Shown here one piece after another: positions 37,292-46,859 of a DNA stretch of 64,000 nt. The stretch comes from Alphaproteobacteria bacterium (GTDB lineage Bacteria > Pseudomonadota > Alphaproteobacteria > Rhizobiales > Rhizobiaceae): contig JANSYK010000001.1 of the NCBI GenBank assembly GCA_024742485.1, positions 496,001-560,000 on the forward strand, written 5' to 3'. The notes under the pieces are model-generated. The model ran no database searches and was not told the DNA's origin. It worked only from the letters and a program-made list of their open reading frames with translations. How positions within the stretch are numbered: the first letter of the stretch is position 1; each line of letters begins with the position of its first letter. A program made the translations under genes and the position numbers.

Positions 37292-38341
37292 TCAACGGGC
37301 ACGCTGCAGCATGCCAAAGAGATCGCGTGGATCATCCGGATCTGCCAGCATGTCCAGATACTGGAAAAACGCCGTCTCCCGCACCTTGTCGCGAATGAAA
37401 CGCAGCGCGGAGAAATCTTCGATCGCAAACCCCACGCCGTCGAACAGCGTGATTTGCCGGTCACCGGTACGGCCAGGCTTTTTGCCCGCGATGACTTCCC
37501 AGATTTCGGTGACAGCAAAATCACCCGGCATCTGCTGAATTTCACCTTCGATGCGGGTCTGGGGTGGATATTCGACAAACACATCGGAGCGCAGCAGAAT
37601 GTCCCTGTGCAGCTCCGTCTTCCCGGGACAGTCGCCGCCGATGGCATTGATATGGATACCGGACCCGACCATGTTGTCCGTCAGGATCGTCGCGCACTGC
37701 TTGTCGGCCGTACAGGTCGTTACGATCTGCGCGCCTTCGATGGCTTCTTCCGCCGACCGGCATGGGGTCAGCACAAAACCTTGGTCGGTAAGGTTCCGGA
37801 CCACCTTTTCGGTTGCCGAGGAGTCGATATCGTAGAGCCGGAGCGTGTCGATACCGCACAGAACCTTCATCGCTATTGCCTGGAATTCCGACTGAGCTCC
37901 GTTGCCGATCATCGCCATTGTTTTGGCGCCCTTCGGCGCCAGATATTGGGCGACCATTGCCGAAGTTGCAGCTGTGCGCAGGGCCGTCAGCAGTGTCATT
38001 TCAGTCAGAAGAACCGGATATCCTGTGTATTGGTCGGCGATCAGTCCGAAGGCGGTTACCGTTTGCAGCCCCTCCTTGGTGTTCTTGGGATGCCCGTTCA
38101 CATATTTGAAGGCATAGGCGTCCCCATCGGAGGCCGGCATCAACTCGATGACGCCCACATCGGTGTGGGACGCAACACGCGGCGTCTTGTCGAAGCACTC
38201 CCATCGTCGAAAATCTTCTTCAAGATAGGTTGCGAGGCCCTTGAGCGTCTCTTCAATCCCGATGCTGTGCACCAACTGCATCATGTTGTCGACACTGACG
38301 AACGGAACGAATGCGCGTTCTGAAGGGGAAGGTTTACTCAT
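37292..38341 (-). CDS. ocd: Ornithine cyclodeaminase
   Basis: 349-aa NAD-dependent OCD/mu-crystallin family enzyme converting ornithine directly to proline plus ammonia. It shows the NAD-binding MAMIGNGAQSEFQAIAMKVL, KYVNGHPKNTKEGLQTV with a substrate-binding Lys, and HINAIGGDCPGKTELHRDIL, all OCD signatures. It is upstream of ctlX by 23 nt on the same strand, forming a citrulline/arginine-to-proline route, and divergent from an AsnC-type regulator. Confidence 0.94.
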   Translation of the reverse strand: MSKPSPSERAFVPFVSVDNMMQLVHSIGIEETLKGLATYLEEDFRRWECFDKTPRVASHTDVGVIELMPASDGDAYAFKYVNGHPKNTKEGLQTVTAFGLIADQYTGYPVLLTEMTLLTALRTAATSAMVAQYLAPKGAKTMAMIGNGAQSEFQAIAMKVLCGIDTLRLYDIDSSATEKVVRNLTDQGFVLTPCRSAEEAIEGAQIVTTCTADKQCATILTDNMVGSGIHINAIGGDCPGKTELHRDILLRSDVFVEYPPQTRIEGEIQQMPGDFAVTEIWEVIAGKKPGRTGDRQITLFDGVGFAIEDFSALRFIRDKVRETAFFQYLDMLADPDDPRDLFGMLQRAR

Positions 38342-38383
38342 CTCGAACCCTTTCTTTGCCGCTGGCCTATTAGCTCACACCCA

Positions 38384-38460
38384 GATCAAAAACAAAATGC
38401 TCAAATTGCCAGCATTATGATAAGTATTTTGATCACTATGCACAGTCTAATAGATCAAAG
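38384..38460. promoter_or_regulatory. Candidate AsnC/Lrp operator between ocd and its regulator
   Basis: The 127-bp divergent gap contains inverted GATCAAAA (38384-38391) and TTTTGATC (38427-38434), a third GATCAAAG (38453-38460), and inside them AATGCT-N9-AGCATT (38396-38416). AT-rich dyads repeated over several helical turns are typical of Lrp-family wrapping sites. Confidence 0.5.
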
Positions 38461-38468
38461 TGTCCAGA

Positions 38469-38915
38469 ATGAGTGACAAGAAACCAGCAAAACACATATA
38501 TGACGACCTGGATCGGGAACTGATCTCGATACTGCGCAAGGATGGCCGGGCGCCCGTTTCCAAGCTGGCAGGCACATTGGGTGTCACCCGCGCCACGGTG
38601 CAGACCCGGATGGATCGCCTTCTGGCGTCCGGCGCTCTGCTTGGTTTCACGGCACGCGTGCGCGAAGACTATGAGGACGATCAGGTACGCGCCATCATGA
38701 TGATCGAGGTTTCGGGTCGGTCGACCACGCAGGTCATTCACTCGCTTCGCGGCTTGCCGGAACTCGCCCAGTTGCACACGACCAACGGCAAATGGGATCT
38801 GGTCGCGGAGATCCGGGTTGCCCGTCTGCAGGAGTTTGACCGCGTATTACGGGAGGTCCGGCTGATCGATGGCGTTCTGAACAGCGAGACCAGCCTGTTC
38901 CTGTCCAGTGTTTGA
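38469..38915 (+). CDS. Lrp/AsnC-family regulator of the ocd-ctlX genes
   Basis: 148-aa regulator: HTH domain YDDLDRELISILRKDGRAPV then LAGTLGVTRATVQTRMDRLL, and C-terminal RAM domain (IMMIEVSGRSTTQVIHSL, HTTNGKWDLVAEI). ATG 38469 is preferred over GTG 38460. Divergent from ocd; by position an arginine/ornithine-responsive activator. The specific effector is inference. Confidence 0.9.
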   Translation: MSDKKPAKHIYDDLDRELISILRKDGRAPVSKLAGTLGVTRATVQTRMDRLLASGALLGFTARVREDYEDDQVRAIMMIEVSGRSTTQVIHSLRGLPELAQLHTTNGKWDLVAEIRVARLQEFDRVLREVRLIDGVLNSETSLFLSSV

Positions 38916-39142
38916 CACCACTGGTAAAAAATTGAATGAAAATGTGGTTGTTCACCGATGGCAGTACCAGTTTGCAGCCACAAAATCAGAAAGTTGAAGA
39001 CCCGCGATTCAAGACCTTGATAGCTGCATCAGGCTGGCGATTGATCTCTCGCCGCTGTGACCGGGATATTGTTTCAGGAGCGAACAAACTGGTGAGGGCG
39101 ACATGCAGATATACCCGACCAAGCAGCAGCACCATAACACCG

Positions 39143-40528
39143 TCAAATCATCGACCGGATAATGTCAGCCGCTTTGTCCCTCGCCCGCTCCATACTGCCC
39201 TGTTCGAACAGCGAAATCCGCACCGGATAGGGGTTGCGCGGGTAGTCCTCCGCTCGCGGAAGATAGCTCAAAAATCCATTGCAAACATCAAGAACAAGCA
39301 CCGTGAAGTCCGGAAACTGTTCGCGAAGGGTGATCTGAACATCGCTGTAAAACTCGATTGGTGCACCGACGAGAAAGGACCGCCCCAGGCGCCACACATA
39401 GATCGGAAGGTCGAATGTGGGTCCCGCTCCGACTTTTTCGCGCAGCGCCAGTCGCCGTTGCGCCCTTTCCTTTTCAAATCCGGCCGGCGCTTCATCACAT
39501 TGCGCGCGGCATTCCTCGATTGTCGGCAACTGCCCCAGATTGAGAGTGACATGGTCGAGCTTCACATCGACGGCCGCATCGGGCGCCGCATTCTCAAATC
39601 GCCACAGGCCCAGGGTCGCACCCGACTCCAGGCGCCTGTCGAAAACCATGCGCTCCCCCGGGCGGAAGAGCCCGGCAAGAACAGATAGCGCCGCATAGCC
39701 AAGCTCTCGTCCGTTTTGATCAGCTGCCTCGACATCGTCCTCAAAACTGCGCCTCGGGGTCAATTCGCCATCGGCACCATGCAGAAAGACACAGGTGGCC
39801 CCGCCGGTTTCGCGCTCCACAAGCTCGCGCATGGCACCCATATAATCCGGTGAAATCAGGCGGTTGGCGCCGCCAACCGATGTTGGATGCGCGGCGTAGT
39901 GCACCAGGGTGGCCCTGATACGCCCTGTTCCATCGGAGATGCGGCCGACAACAAGCGTGTCATCGGCATCAACCACTGGATTGACGCCACAGATGATTTC
40001 ACCGGTTTCAGGCAGAACCAGATCGCGATTGTAGGCAAGGCCACACTTTCCGACCCCCCAGCTCAGAATGCAGCGCTCCATCGATGTGTGAGCCGCACGC
40101 GCCGTCTTCAGGCAAGCTTCGATAATGTTCCGGCGGTAGGGAGCAATAAGGTCGCCACCGGGTGCATCGGCAAGATCTGGATCCGTAAATGGCGCCCCGT
40201 GGCTGTGTGATAGCTGCAGGATCAAGCGACCGGGTTCAATTCCCAGTGCGGTCTGCACAGGCCCGCGAATGCCGGTTTCGTCCCGGTCCGACATCCAGGC
40301 CATCAGATCGAGCGTGATGAAATAAACCGGTGGTGCACCTGCCGTCTTGCAAAACACCACGCAGCTTGCTCTCAGCGGCCGGTGGAGACCTTCCGCGATG
40401 TCATGTCGGGAGCTACCCCAGGTCCGTGCATACATTCCCTCGGGTGGATTGATTTCGGCGGTGTCGACACCAATCAGGCCGGAAAATTCATCCTGTTCGA
40501 GGGCCGGTATTGTCGTTTCATCCGGCAT
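39143..40528 (-). CDS. Neutral/alkaline non-lysosomal ceramidase-like hydrolase
   Basis: 461-aa protein resembling the N-terminal catalytic domain of neutral ceramidases. It begins with a GVDTAEINPPEGMYARTWG segment, has the conserved LQLSHSHGAPF motif corresponding to the family's Zn-binding S/T-H-x-H region, and VHYAAHPTSVGGANRLISPD with further His. It lacks a signal peptide and the C-terminal Ig-like domain, so it is probably cytoplasmic and may cleave an amide other than ceramide. Last gene of the LacI-controlled cluster, 49 nt after the ABC ATPase. It is likely the catabolic enzyme for the imported compound; the substrate is unknown. Confidence 0.75.
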   Translation of the reverse strand: MPDETTIPALEQDEFSGLIGVDTAEINPPEGMYARTWGSSRHDIAEGLHRPLRASCVVFCKTAGAPPVYFITLDLMAWMSDRDETGIRGPVQTALGIEPGRLILQLSHSHGAPFTDPDLADAPGGDLIAPYRRNIIEACLKTARAAHTSMERCILSWGVGKCGLAYNRDLVLPETGEIICGVNPVVDADDTLVVGRISDGTGRIRATLVHYAAHPTSVGGANRLISPDYMGAMRELVERETGGATCVFLHGADGELTPRRSFEDDVEAADQNGRELGYAALSVLAGLFRPGERMVFDRRLESGATLGLWRFENAAPDAAVDVKLDHVTLNLGQLPTIEECRAQCDEAPAGFEKERAQRRLALREKVGAGPTFDLPIYVWRLGRSFLVGAPIEFYSDVQITLREQFPDFTVLVLDVCNGFLSYLPRAEDYPRNPYPVRISLFEQGSMERARDKAADIIRSMI

Positions 40529-40577
40529 GCGTCAATGGTCCGATCGGCCAGCTGGAAACGGGAAACGGAGGTGTGTT

Positions 40578-41360
40578 TCAGGAGGCAACTTTCGTTTCTC
40601 CTTCATGACCCTGATGAAGGTTACGCAGAAAGTCGGTCAGTTCCGTGTAGCTCATTGCTTTCGCCTCGCAATCAAGGACCAGCCGCCCACGATCCAACAC
40701 GATCAGCCGGTCGCACACTTCATGCACGTGGTGGATATTGTGCTCGATATAGATACAGGACCGGCCGTTTTCTTTGATCGATCGGATGAAATTGAGAACT
40801 TTCTCGACTTCTGAAAGCGCGAGCGCCACGGTCGGCTCGTCGAGGACGATCAGATCGCTCTCGAAATGCATGGCGCGGCCGATGGCAACACCCTGTCGCT
40901 CACCACCGGACAGCCGCCCGACCGGGGTGTCCACGTCGATGCCCGCCCCACGAAAACCGATGGTTTCGCGCATGATTTGTTCGGAAATACGCTTTTGTTC
41001 GCGCACTTTGATGAAGCCGAGCGCATTCGTAATGGGACGCCCGACAAAGAAATTGCGCCACAATGGCTGCTTGGTGCCAAGCGACGAGGTTTGATGAACG
41101 GTCTCGATCCGCAATTCATGGGCGCGCTGCACCGAATAATTCGAAAAGTTGATGTGTTCGCCCCGGATGTAAACCTCACCCGTGGTTGGCGTTTCAACAC
41201 CGGTCACAATCTTGATAAGGGTGGATTTACCGGCACCATTGTCGCCAATCAGGCCAACGATCTCATTGCTGCCAATCTCGAGCGTGATGTCCTGAAGGCT
41301 GACAACCGGCCCATAGGCCTTCCCGACATTTTCCAATCGTACGATCGGTTGATCGCCCAT
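40578..41360 (-). CDS. Sugar ABC transporter ATP-binding protein (FrcA-like, single domain)
   Basis: 260-aa ATPase: Walker A GDNGAGKST, signature LSGGERQGVAIGRAMHF, Walker B DLIVLDEPTVAL and a switch His in YIEHNIHHV. Its single-nucleotide-binding-domain length matches FrcA-type carriers rather than the 500-aa RbsA type. ATG 41360 (MGDQPIVRLENVGKAYG) is preferred over the start six codons upstream. Fourth gene of the cluster beginning at rraA. Confidence 0.92.
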   Translation of the reverse strand: MGDQPIVRLENVGKAYGPVVSLQDITLEIGSNEIVGLIGDNGAGKSTLIKIVTGVETPTTGEVYIRGEHINFSNYSVQRAHELRIETVHQTSSLGTKQPLWRNFFVGRPITNALGFIKVREQKRISEQIMRETIGFRGAGIDVDTPVGRLSGGERQGVAIGRAMHFESDLIVLDEPTVALALSEVEKVLNFIRSIKENGRSCIYIEHNIHHVHEVCDRLIVLDRGRLVLDCEAKAMSYTELTDFLRNLHQGHEGETKVAS

Positions 41361-41433
41361 TACGAATCTCCAATCCAACGCCAGGGTTGGTCAAAAGCGG
41401 GGCAATGACCGATCATCGCCCCGCCCTATGTGA

Positions 41434-42414
41434 TCAGCGCAGACCTTGCGCAACCAGCGATTCGATCAAATCGACATTGTCTTTGGTCACCACGCCCCCA
41501 CCGGTGTTGAGGAACAGGCCTCCAAGACCATACTTCTTTTGAAGAACCGCAGCCATGACAGGCATGAACCCCTGCAGGTAGGGCTGCTGATCCAGTACCA
41601 GTGTCAGGTATCCCTTCTTCACTTCATCGATGGCCGCCGGGGAAATGTCGAAGCCGGCCGTCACAACATCACCGGCACTCTTGCCGGAGTCGCGCAAGAC
41701 CTTCCCGAGGAAGGCGGTGATTCCGCCGTGTCCGGGAACAATGATGGCCTTCGTATCCGGGTTGCTTTCCAGATAACTGACCAGAACCGGCACGGCGAGA
41801 GAGGGATCCTGAACCGCTTCGTTGGACCATTGAAGCTTGTCATAGGCTACACCGGCCTCATCCAGAGCAGCCAGGGACCCCTGCGCGACATTGGCGCCCG
41901 GAGCACCTTCGATGAATGCGCCATAGACGACCACCTTGTCACCTGTGCTCAGCCCACCTTCCTGAACCGACAGACGCGCCAGATTGGCGCCCGCCTCATA
42001 ATTATCGAGGCCGAAATAGCTCAGACCCGAACCAGGAAGATTGTTGTTGCCAACCACGACGGTCACGCCGTCCCGTTTGGCACGGTTGAGGAAAGCCGTC
42101 ATCGCTTCGGTTCCGGGATGCCCCATGACGATGATGGCGTCAGGGGCTGCAGCAAGTGCCTCATTGGCCTGTTGCAGCATCCGTTGCGGGTTCCATTGCG
42201 AGTGTTGCTCGACAAGATTGATGTCGAGGATCCGCGCCGCGTCGCGGGCACCGAGTTCACGGGCCAGCGTGGCCGGTCCACCCGGGTTTCCACCCAGTTG
42301 CATGTAAACGGTCATGTTGCCGTCGACCGGCTCCCTGTCCTGCGCAGACACGGCCCCCGCACCGATGGCGAAGGTGGCGAGAGCCACAAGGATTGTCCCA
42401 AAAAGACGTTTCAT
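41434..42414 (-). CDS. Sugar ABC transporter substrate-binding protein (RbsB/FrcB family)
   Basis: 326-aa periplasmic binding protein of the type 1 fold. The signal peptide MKRLFGTILVALATFAIGAG ends at VSAQD. The Peripla_BP_4 core includes ILDINLVEQHSQWNPQRMLQ, NEALAAAPDAIIVMGHPGTE and VTAGFDISPAAIDEVKKGYL. GGAGG precedes the ATG. The partner permease and ATPase flank it. The ligand cannot be inferred from sequence. Confidence 0.92.
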   Translation of the reverse strand: MKRLFGTILVALATFAIGAGAVSAQDREPVDGNMTVYMQLGGNPGGPATLARELGARDAARILDINLVEQHSQWNPQRMLQQANEALAAAPDAIIVMGHPGTEAMTAFLNRAKRDGVTVVVGNNNLPGSGLSYFGLDNYEAGANLARLSVQEGGLSTGDKVVVYGAFIEGAPGANVAQGSLAALDEAGVAYDKLQWSNEAVQDPSLAVPVLVSYLESNPDTKAIIVPGHGGITAFLGKVLRDSGKSAGDVVTAGFDISPAAIDEVKKGYLTLVLDQQPYLQGFMPVMAAVLQKKYGLGGLFLNTGGGVVTKDNVDLIESLVAQGLR

Positions 42415-42455
42415 TTTAGCGTTCCTCCTGTTGCATTTGGGTTTTGACTGTTTGA

Positions 42456-43514
42456 TCAGCCCTTTCTCAATTTGGTCCGCAGCATGCGAACCAGCGGGAC
42501 TTTGTCGGGATCCTCGATAACCGCGTTGGCGGTCACGGAGAGGATGAAGACAAAGCCGATGAAGAAGCGGGTCCAGAAGCCCTGAATGCCCGAAGCGACC
42601 AGGCCGGCTTCGATGACGGTCACGATGAATGCGGCGAACACCGTGCCGATCACCTTGCCCGAACCACCGAAAATGGATGTGCCACCAATGAAGACAGCCG
42701 CGATCACGGTCAGCAGATAGCCCATGCCCTGACTGGCAAAATAGGCGGTCGTCTCCAGGGTGAGCAGCACGCCGGCCAGACCCGACAACGCCCCCGACAG
42801 TGCAAAAAGCTTTATTTTCTCGCGCGTTGCATCAATTCCAACCATCCGCGCAACCTCGAGATTGTCGCCGATAAACAGAAGGTTTTCACCAAACCTGTGA
42901 CGGTTGAGAAGCATCCATATGAATCCCGCCATCAACAGGGCCCAGATCATCTGGACCGGAAAGACCCCGCCGATTCGTCCGACCAGAAGGCTGTGCATGG
43001 TCGTCCCGTAAATATCCGGTATGGCAAGTTGAATACCGCCGGAAAGCACCGTGACGAGGCCGCCCCAAAGAAACAGCATTGCCAGTGTGGCAATAAGCGA
43101 GGGAATGCCCAGGAGTGTAATCACCAGGCCGTTGACCAGCCCCATCGCACACCCAACCGCGACGGCACAGAAGAAGGCCAGCCAGGTCACATCCCATTCC
43201 TGAAACAGAATGCCAAAAACATAGCTTGCCGCGGCGACCACGGAAGGAAACGACAGGTCCATTTCACCGGCAACCGCCACCAGCGTCACGCCAAGGGCGA
43301 TGATCAGCGGCGGTGGCACCGTGGCCATGAAACTCATATAGACCCGGTAACCCAGAAACGCCTGCGGTGCCGTGATCATGAAAACGATGATCAAGAGAAC
43401 AAATACGACCGCGACCGACGCCCCGTCGATCTGAAAAAGGCGTCGCAGCATCCCCGGTCTCGGATTGCCGCCCGGACTTTGTGAAAGTGTCGGGATTGCG
43501 ACTTTCTCCATCAT
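42456..43514 (-). CDS. Sugar ABC transporter permease (RbsC/FrcC family)
   Basis: 352-aa inner-membrane permease with about eight to ten hydrophobic segments. BPD_transp_2 family signatures are VAVAGEMDLSFPSVVAAASY and FALSGALSGLAGVLLTLETT, followed by AAVFIGGTSIFGGSGKVIGT. The start codon lies right at the rraA stop (two adjacent ATGs, 43514 and 43511), implying translational coupling; an earlier ATG at 43544 would overlap rraA by 29 nt. Confidence 0.9.
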   Translation of the reverse strand: MMEKVAIPTLSQSPGGNPRPGMLRRLFQIDGASVAVVFVLLIIVFMITAPQAFLGYRVYMSFMATVPPPLIIALGVTLVAVAGEMDLSFPSVVAAASYVFGILFQEWDVTWLAFFCAVAVGCAMGLVNGLVITLLGIPSLIATLAMLFLWGGLVTVLSGGIQLAIPDIYGTTMHSLLVGRIGGVFPVQMIWALLMAGFIWMLLNRHRFGENLLFIGDNLEVARMVGIDATREKIKLFALSGALSGLAGVLLTLETTAYFASQGMGYLLTVIAAVFIGGTSIFGGSGKVIGTVFAAFIVTVIEAGLVASGIQGFWTRFFIGFVFILSVTANAVIEDPDKVPLVRMLRTKLRKG

Positions 43515-43515
43515 G

Positions 43516-44214
43516 TCACAGAACACCGAATTCGTTGTAGACATCAGTCAATTTCTTGCCGGCCTGCAGGGCGCTTAAAGACTTGCTCTCCGCCGCAAGC
43601 TTCTTGCGGCCCTCTTCGATCACCGCCGCTTCCAGGTCTTTTGGAATGATGATGCAGCCATCGGCATCGCCAAAGACAATGTCGCCGGGATGCACCAGGA
43701 CGCCGCCGCATTCGACCGGCACGTCAACTTCGATGACCTTTCCCCTACCCTTGCTGTCCAGCGGCGCGATCCCGCCCGAATAGACGGGCAGTTTCAACTC
43801 ACGGACATGACGGATGTCCCGCACATATCCGTCCATGACGGCACCGGTTGCTCCGCGCACGGTGGCAGCCGTGCTGAGCAATCCGCCCCACGGTGCAATG
43901 CGTCCCGTTTTTCCGCAAGCGGCCACTACGACATCACCCGGTCCCAAATCATCGACCAGGCCGATTTCGAGTTCATAGTGGTTTTCGTCCGGGCCCGGCT
44001 GTGCATAGACATCCGCGTAAAGCATCGTCCTCGCGCGGCCCGCCAGAACAAGCGATTCATCGAGCGGCCTGATATTGGGAGACAAAGCCTGGTTGGTGTA
44101 GCCCAATCCATCCAGCACGTCGGAGATCAATGCACAGAAGAAACGATCCTTCAATTCCGTGACACCAGCGTCGATCGTGTGGGCGTTGTCGGCATCGGAA
44201 TTGGGCTTTGCCAT
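43516..44214 (-). CDS. RraA-like / 4-hydroxy-4-methyl-2-oxoglutarate aldolase family protein
   Basis: 232-aa member of the RraA/HMG aldolase family. Signatures are CALISDVLDGLG near the N-terminus, AACGKTGRIAPWGGLLSTAA, the substrate/metal segment GAVMDGYVRDIRHVRELKLP and PGDIVFGDADGCIIIPKD. In a catabolic transport operon an aldolase or decarboxylase role on a 4-hydroxy-2-oxo acid is more likely than RNase E inhibition. ATG 44214 has GGAG 8 nt upstream; an open frame extends 20 codons further without support. First gene of the transport cluster, with an operator upstream. Confidence 0.88.
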   Translation of the reverse strand: MAKPNSDADNAHTIDAGVTELKDRFFCALISDVLDGLGYTNQALSPNIRPLDESLVLAGRARTMLYADVYAQPGPDENHYELEIGLVDDLGPGDVVVAACGKTGRIAPWGGLLSTAATVRGATGAVMDGYVRDIRHVRELKLPVYSGGIAPLDSKGRGKVIEVDVPVECGGVLVHPGDIVFGDADGCIIIPKDLEAAVIEEGRKKLAAESKSLSALQAGKKLTDVYNEFGVL

Positions 44215-44228
44215 GTAAATCGCTCCAT

Positions 44229-44274
44229 ACTTTATCGATAAAGTAACATGACATGTACGCGTCTCGACTGTCAA
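44229..44274 (-). promoter_or_regulatory. Promoter with 16-bp palindromic operator (LacI-type) before the rraA cluster
   Basis: ACTTTATCGATAAAGT (44229-44244) is a perfect palindrome with a central CG, the usual LacI-family operator design. On the minus strand a perfect -35 TTGACA (44274-44269), 18-bp spacer and CATGTT (44250-44245) precede it, so the operator covers the transcription start. The LacI-family gene immediately upstream is the obvious ligand-responsive repressor. Confidence 0.75.
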
Positions 44275-44329
44275 GCACGTGCGTGCTCGAACAGAAAACG
44301 GGACTATTTGATGGTTGCGACAGTCGGCG

Positions 44330-45340
44330 TCAGGCTGATTGTCCGGCTACAAAGCTGACCGGCAGAACGAAATCATTATGTTCAAATCCGCCTAATTCGA
44401 TGCCCTTCAGCATTTCAATGCCCGCGCGCCGGCCCATCTCATAGGCATCGGACCGCGCCGTCACGAGACTGGGAGCAGCAAAAGACGCAAAATCGAATGC
44501 GTTGAACCCGGTAACGCGGACATCTTCTGGTACCGCGAGCTGTCTGTCCTGGAGAAGACGGATGGTGGCCATGGCCATACGGTCATTGCCGCCGATATAG
44601 GCGTCGGGCAATCCTTCCGTTCCTATGCTGCTGGCAACGGCTTTCTGCGTGGCTTCGAAGCTTTCGTCACCGCACTCGATCACTGTCAGGGAACAGCCCG
44701 CTTTGTTGCAAACATCCTGTGATCCGGCGATGCGCTCACTGATTGCCGGCCAATGGGCGGACGGAGCAAGATAACAAAACCGTCTGGCACCCCGGTCCAC
44801 GAGATATTCGGCGATCGCCCGCGCGGCGCCCCGATCATCCTGGCGCAGACTGCAGACAAGCGGATGGTCGAATTCTTCCTGTATCAGGATCAGCGGCACG
44901 CGCAGTCCGAGGGCGCGTTTGATGAATTTGCGCCGTGTGTCGGGGGACCCTGACAGTATGGCGCACACACCGTCCGTCTGGAGGTGACCCAGCATGGGCA
45001 CGGTCGAGGGACTCTCCGAGCGCAATCCCTGCAGGATCAGGCTGTAGCCGTGCTCCGTCGCGAAATTGGACAGGCCTGCGACCACCTGTGTCGTAAAAGG
45101 GTCATTCAGGAACTCGGGCACATCGTCCAGAACAAGCATGCCGATGGCCGAGGTCTTTTGGGCCCGCAACCGTTTGGCGGCGAAATTCGGGCGGTAGCCA
45201 AGGTCATCAATCGCCTTGAGGATCCGCTTGCGGGTTTCCGGGCCAACTTCCTTGTCACGGCCATTGAGGACATTCGAGACCGTCATGGCGGTGACACCAC
45301 ACGCCCTTGCCACATCCTTCAATGTCGGTTGGCCGTTCAT
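44330..45340 (-). CDS. LacI-family transcriptional repressor
   Basis: 336-aa regulator: N-terminal HTH (TLKDVARACGVTAMTVSNVL) and hinge helix, then a periplasmic-binding-protein-like sensor domain (IGMLVLDDVPEFLNDPFTTQ, DAYIGGNDRMAMATIRLLQD). It lies 37 nt after gatA but functionally belongs to the rraA-ABC-ceramidase-like cluster downstream, and likely binds the palindrome at 44229. Inducer unknown. Confidence 0.93.
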   Translation of the reverse strand: MNGQPTLKDVARACGVTAMTVSNVLNGRDKEVGPETRKRILKAIDDLGYRPNFAAKRLRAQKTSAIGMLVLDDVPEFLNDPFTTQVVAGLSNFATEHGYSLILQGLRSESPSTVPMLGHLQTDGVCAILSGSPDTRRKFIKRALGLRVPLILIQEEFDHPLVCSLRQDDRGAARAIAEYLVDRGARRFCYLAPSAHWPAISERIAGSQDVCNKAGCSLTVIECGDESFEATQKAVASSIGTEGLPDAYIGGNDRMAMATIRLLQDRQLAVPEDVRVTGFNAFDFASFAAPSLVTARSDAYEMGRRAGIEMLKGIELGGFEHNDFVLPVSFVAGQSA

Positions 45341-45377
45341 GACGTCCTTTGTAACTGCGACAATCCAATCGGACCGG

Positions 45378-46859
45378 CTACCACCATTTGTCAGCCTGAA
45401 AGCGACCCGCCGCCTGTTCGATCACATGGGCGGTGCGAAACAGCGTCTCCTCTTCGAACGGCTTGCCGATCAGTTGCAATCCGAGAGGCAGGCCAGTGTC
45501 GTCCAATCCAGCCGGAACCGCAATTCCCGGCAAACCGGCCATGTTGACCGTTACCGTGAAGATGTCATTGAGATACATCTTGACCGGGTCGGATGCCATA
45601 TCCTGATCGGCAATACCGAAGGCCGCGGAAGGCGTGGCCGGTGTCAGGATCGTATCGATACCCTCGGCAAAGACCGTTTCGAAATCCCGTTTGATGAGCG
45701 TCCGCACCTTTTGCGCCCGCAAATAATAGGCATCGTAGTAGCCGGAGGACAAGACATAGGTCCCGATCAGGATGCGCCGCTTGACCTCCTGCCCGAAACC
45801 GGCGGATCGGGTCTGCTCATACATGTCCGCAATGTCCTTGCCGGGAACCCGCAGGCCATACCGCACACCGTCATACCGGGCCAGGTTTGAAGAGGCTTCA
45901 GCCGGCGCGACGATGTAATAGGCCGGCAGGGCGTAGCGCGTGTGTGGCAGGGAGATATCGATGATGTCCGCCCCGGCGTCTTTCAACCAGGCAATCCCCT
46001 TTTGCCACAACGTCTCGATTTCAGCCGGCATCCCGTCCAGACGGTACTCCTTCGGAATACCGACCTTCATGCCTTTGACGGACTGACCGATGGCGGCCTC
46101 GTAGTCGGGCACCGGCAGGTCGACAGACGTCGTGTCCCTCGGGTCACTGGAGGCCATCGATTTCAGCAGGATTGCTGCGTCGCGAACGTCTCGGGTGATT
46201 GGACCTGCCTGATCAAGCGATGACGCAAAGGCGGCTATGCCCCAACGCGAACAGCGCCCATAGGTCGGCTTGATCCCGACAGTGCCCGTGAACGCCGCCG
46301 GCTGTCGGATCGAACCACCAGTATCCGTGGCGGTTGCTCCCGCGCATAAATGTGCCGCAACGGCTGCGGCCGATCCACCGGATGAGCCACCGGGGACCAG
46401 CGCCTTGTTGTCATCTTTGGCCCGCCATGGATTGGTGACGGGTCCGTAGTAGGACGTCTCGTTGGACGAGCCCATGGCAAACTCGTCCATGTTCAGTTTG
46501 CCCAGCATCACTGCGCCGTCCGCCCACAAATTGGCGGTTACGGTGGATTCATATCGCGGTTGAAACCCATCGAGAATGTGACTGCAGGCCTGAGTGTGGA
46601 TGCCCTCTGTTCCAAAAAGGTCCTTGATTCCCAGCGGAATGCCTTCCAGCGCACCACCCTTGCCCTGAGCCAGCTTTCCATCCGACTGCGCTGCCATTTC
46701 CCTTGCCTTGTCCGCCGTGACCGCCACATAGGCATTGAGTGCGCCATTGGCCGCCTCAATGGCCTGCAGATAGGCATCGGTCAGTTCGGCAGAGGTCAGG
46801 TCGCCGCTGCGAAGGCGGTCACGGGCTTCTGCAATCGTCAGGTTCGTCAATTCGCTCAT
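45378..46859 (-). CDS. gatA: Asp/Glu-tRNA amidotransferase subunit A
   Basis: 493-aa amidase-signature subunit of GatCAB, generating ammonia from glutamine to amidate Glu-tRNA-Gln and Asp-tRNA-Asn. The Ser-cisSer-Lys site is visible: Lys in [11 protein letters not shown], Ser residues in [20 protein letters not shown] and [14 protein letters not shown] 46859 ([12 protein letters not shown]) is chosen over GTG 46871. gatC lies 92 nt upstream on the same strand; gatB is not in the window. Confidence 0.95.
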   Translation of the reverse strand: MSELTNLTIAEARDRLRSGDLTSAELTDAYLQAIEAANGALNAYVAVTADKAREMAAQSDGKLAQGKGGALEGIPLGIKDLFGTEGIHTQACSHILDGFQPRYESTVTANLWADGAVMLGKLNMDEFAMGSSNETSYYGPVTNPWRAKDDNKALVPGGSSGGSAAAVAAHLCAGATATDTGGSIRQPAAFTGTVGIKPTYGRCSRWGIAAFASSLDQAGPITRDVRDAAILLKSMASSDPRDTTSVDLPVPDYEAAIGQSVKGMKVGIPKEYRLDGMPAEIETLWQKGIAWLKDAGADIIDISLPHTRYALPAYYIVAPAEASSNLARYDGVRYGLRVPGKDIADMYEQTRSAGFGQEVKRRILIGTYVLSSGYYDAYYLRAQKVRTLIKRDFETVFAEGIDTILTPATPSAAFGIADQDMASDPVKMYLNDIFTVTVNMAGLPGIAVPAGLDDTGLPLGLQLIGKPFEEETLFRTAHVIEQAAGRFQADKWW

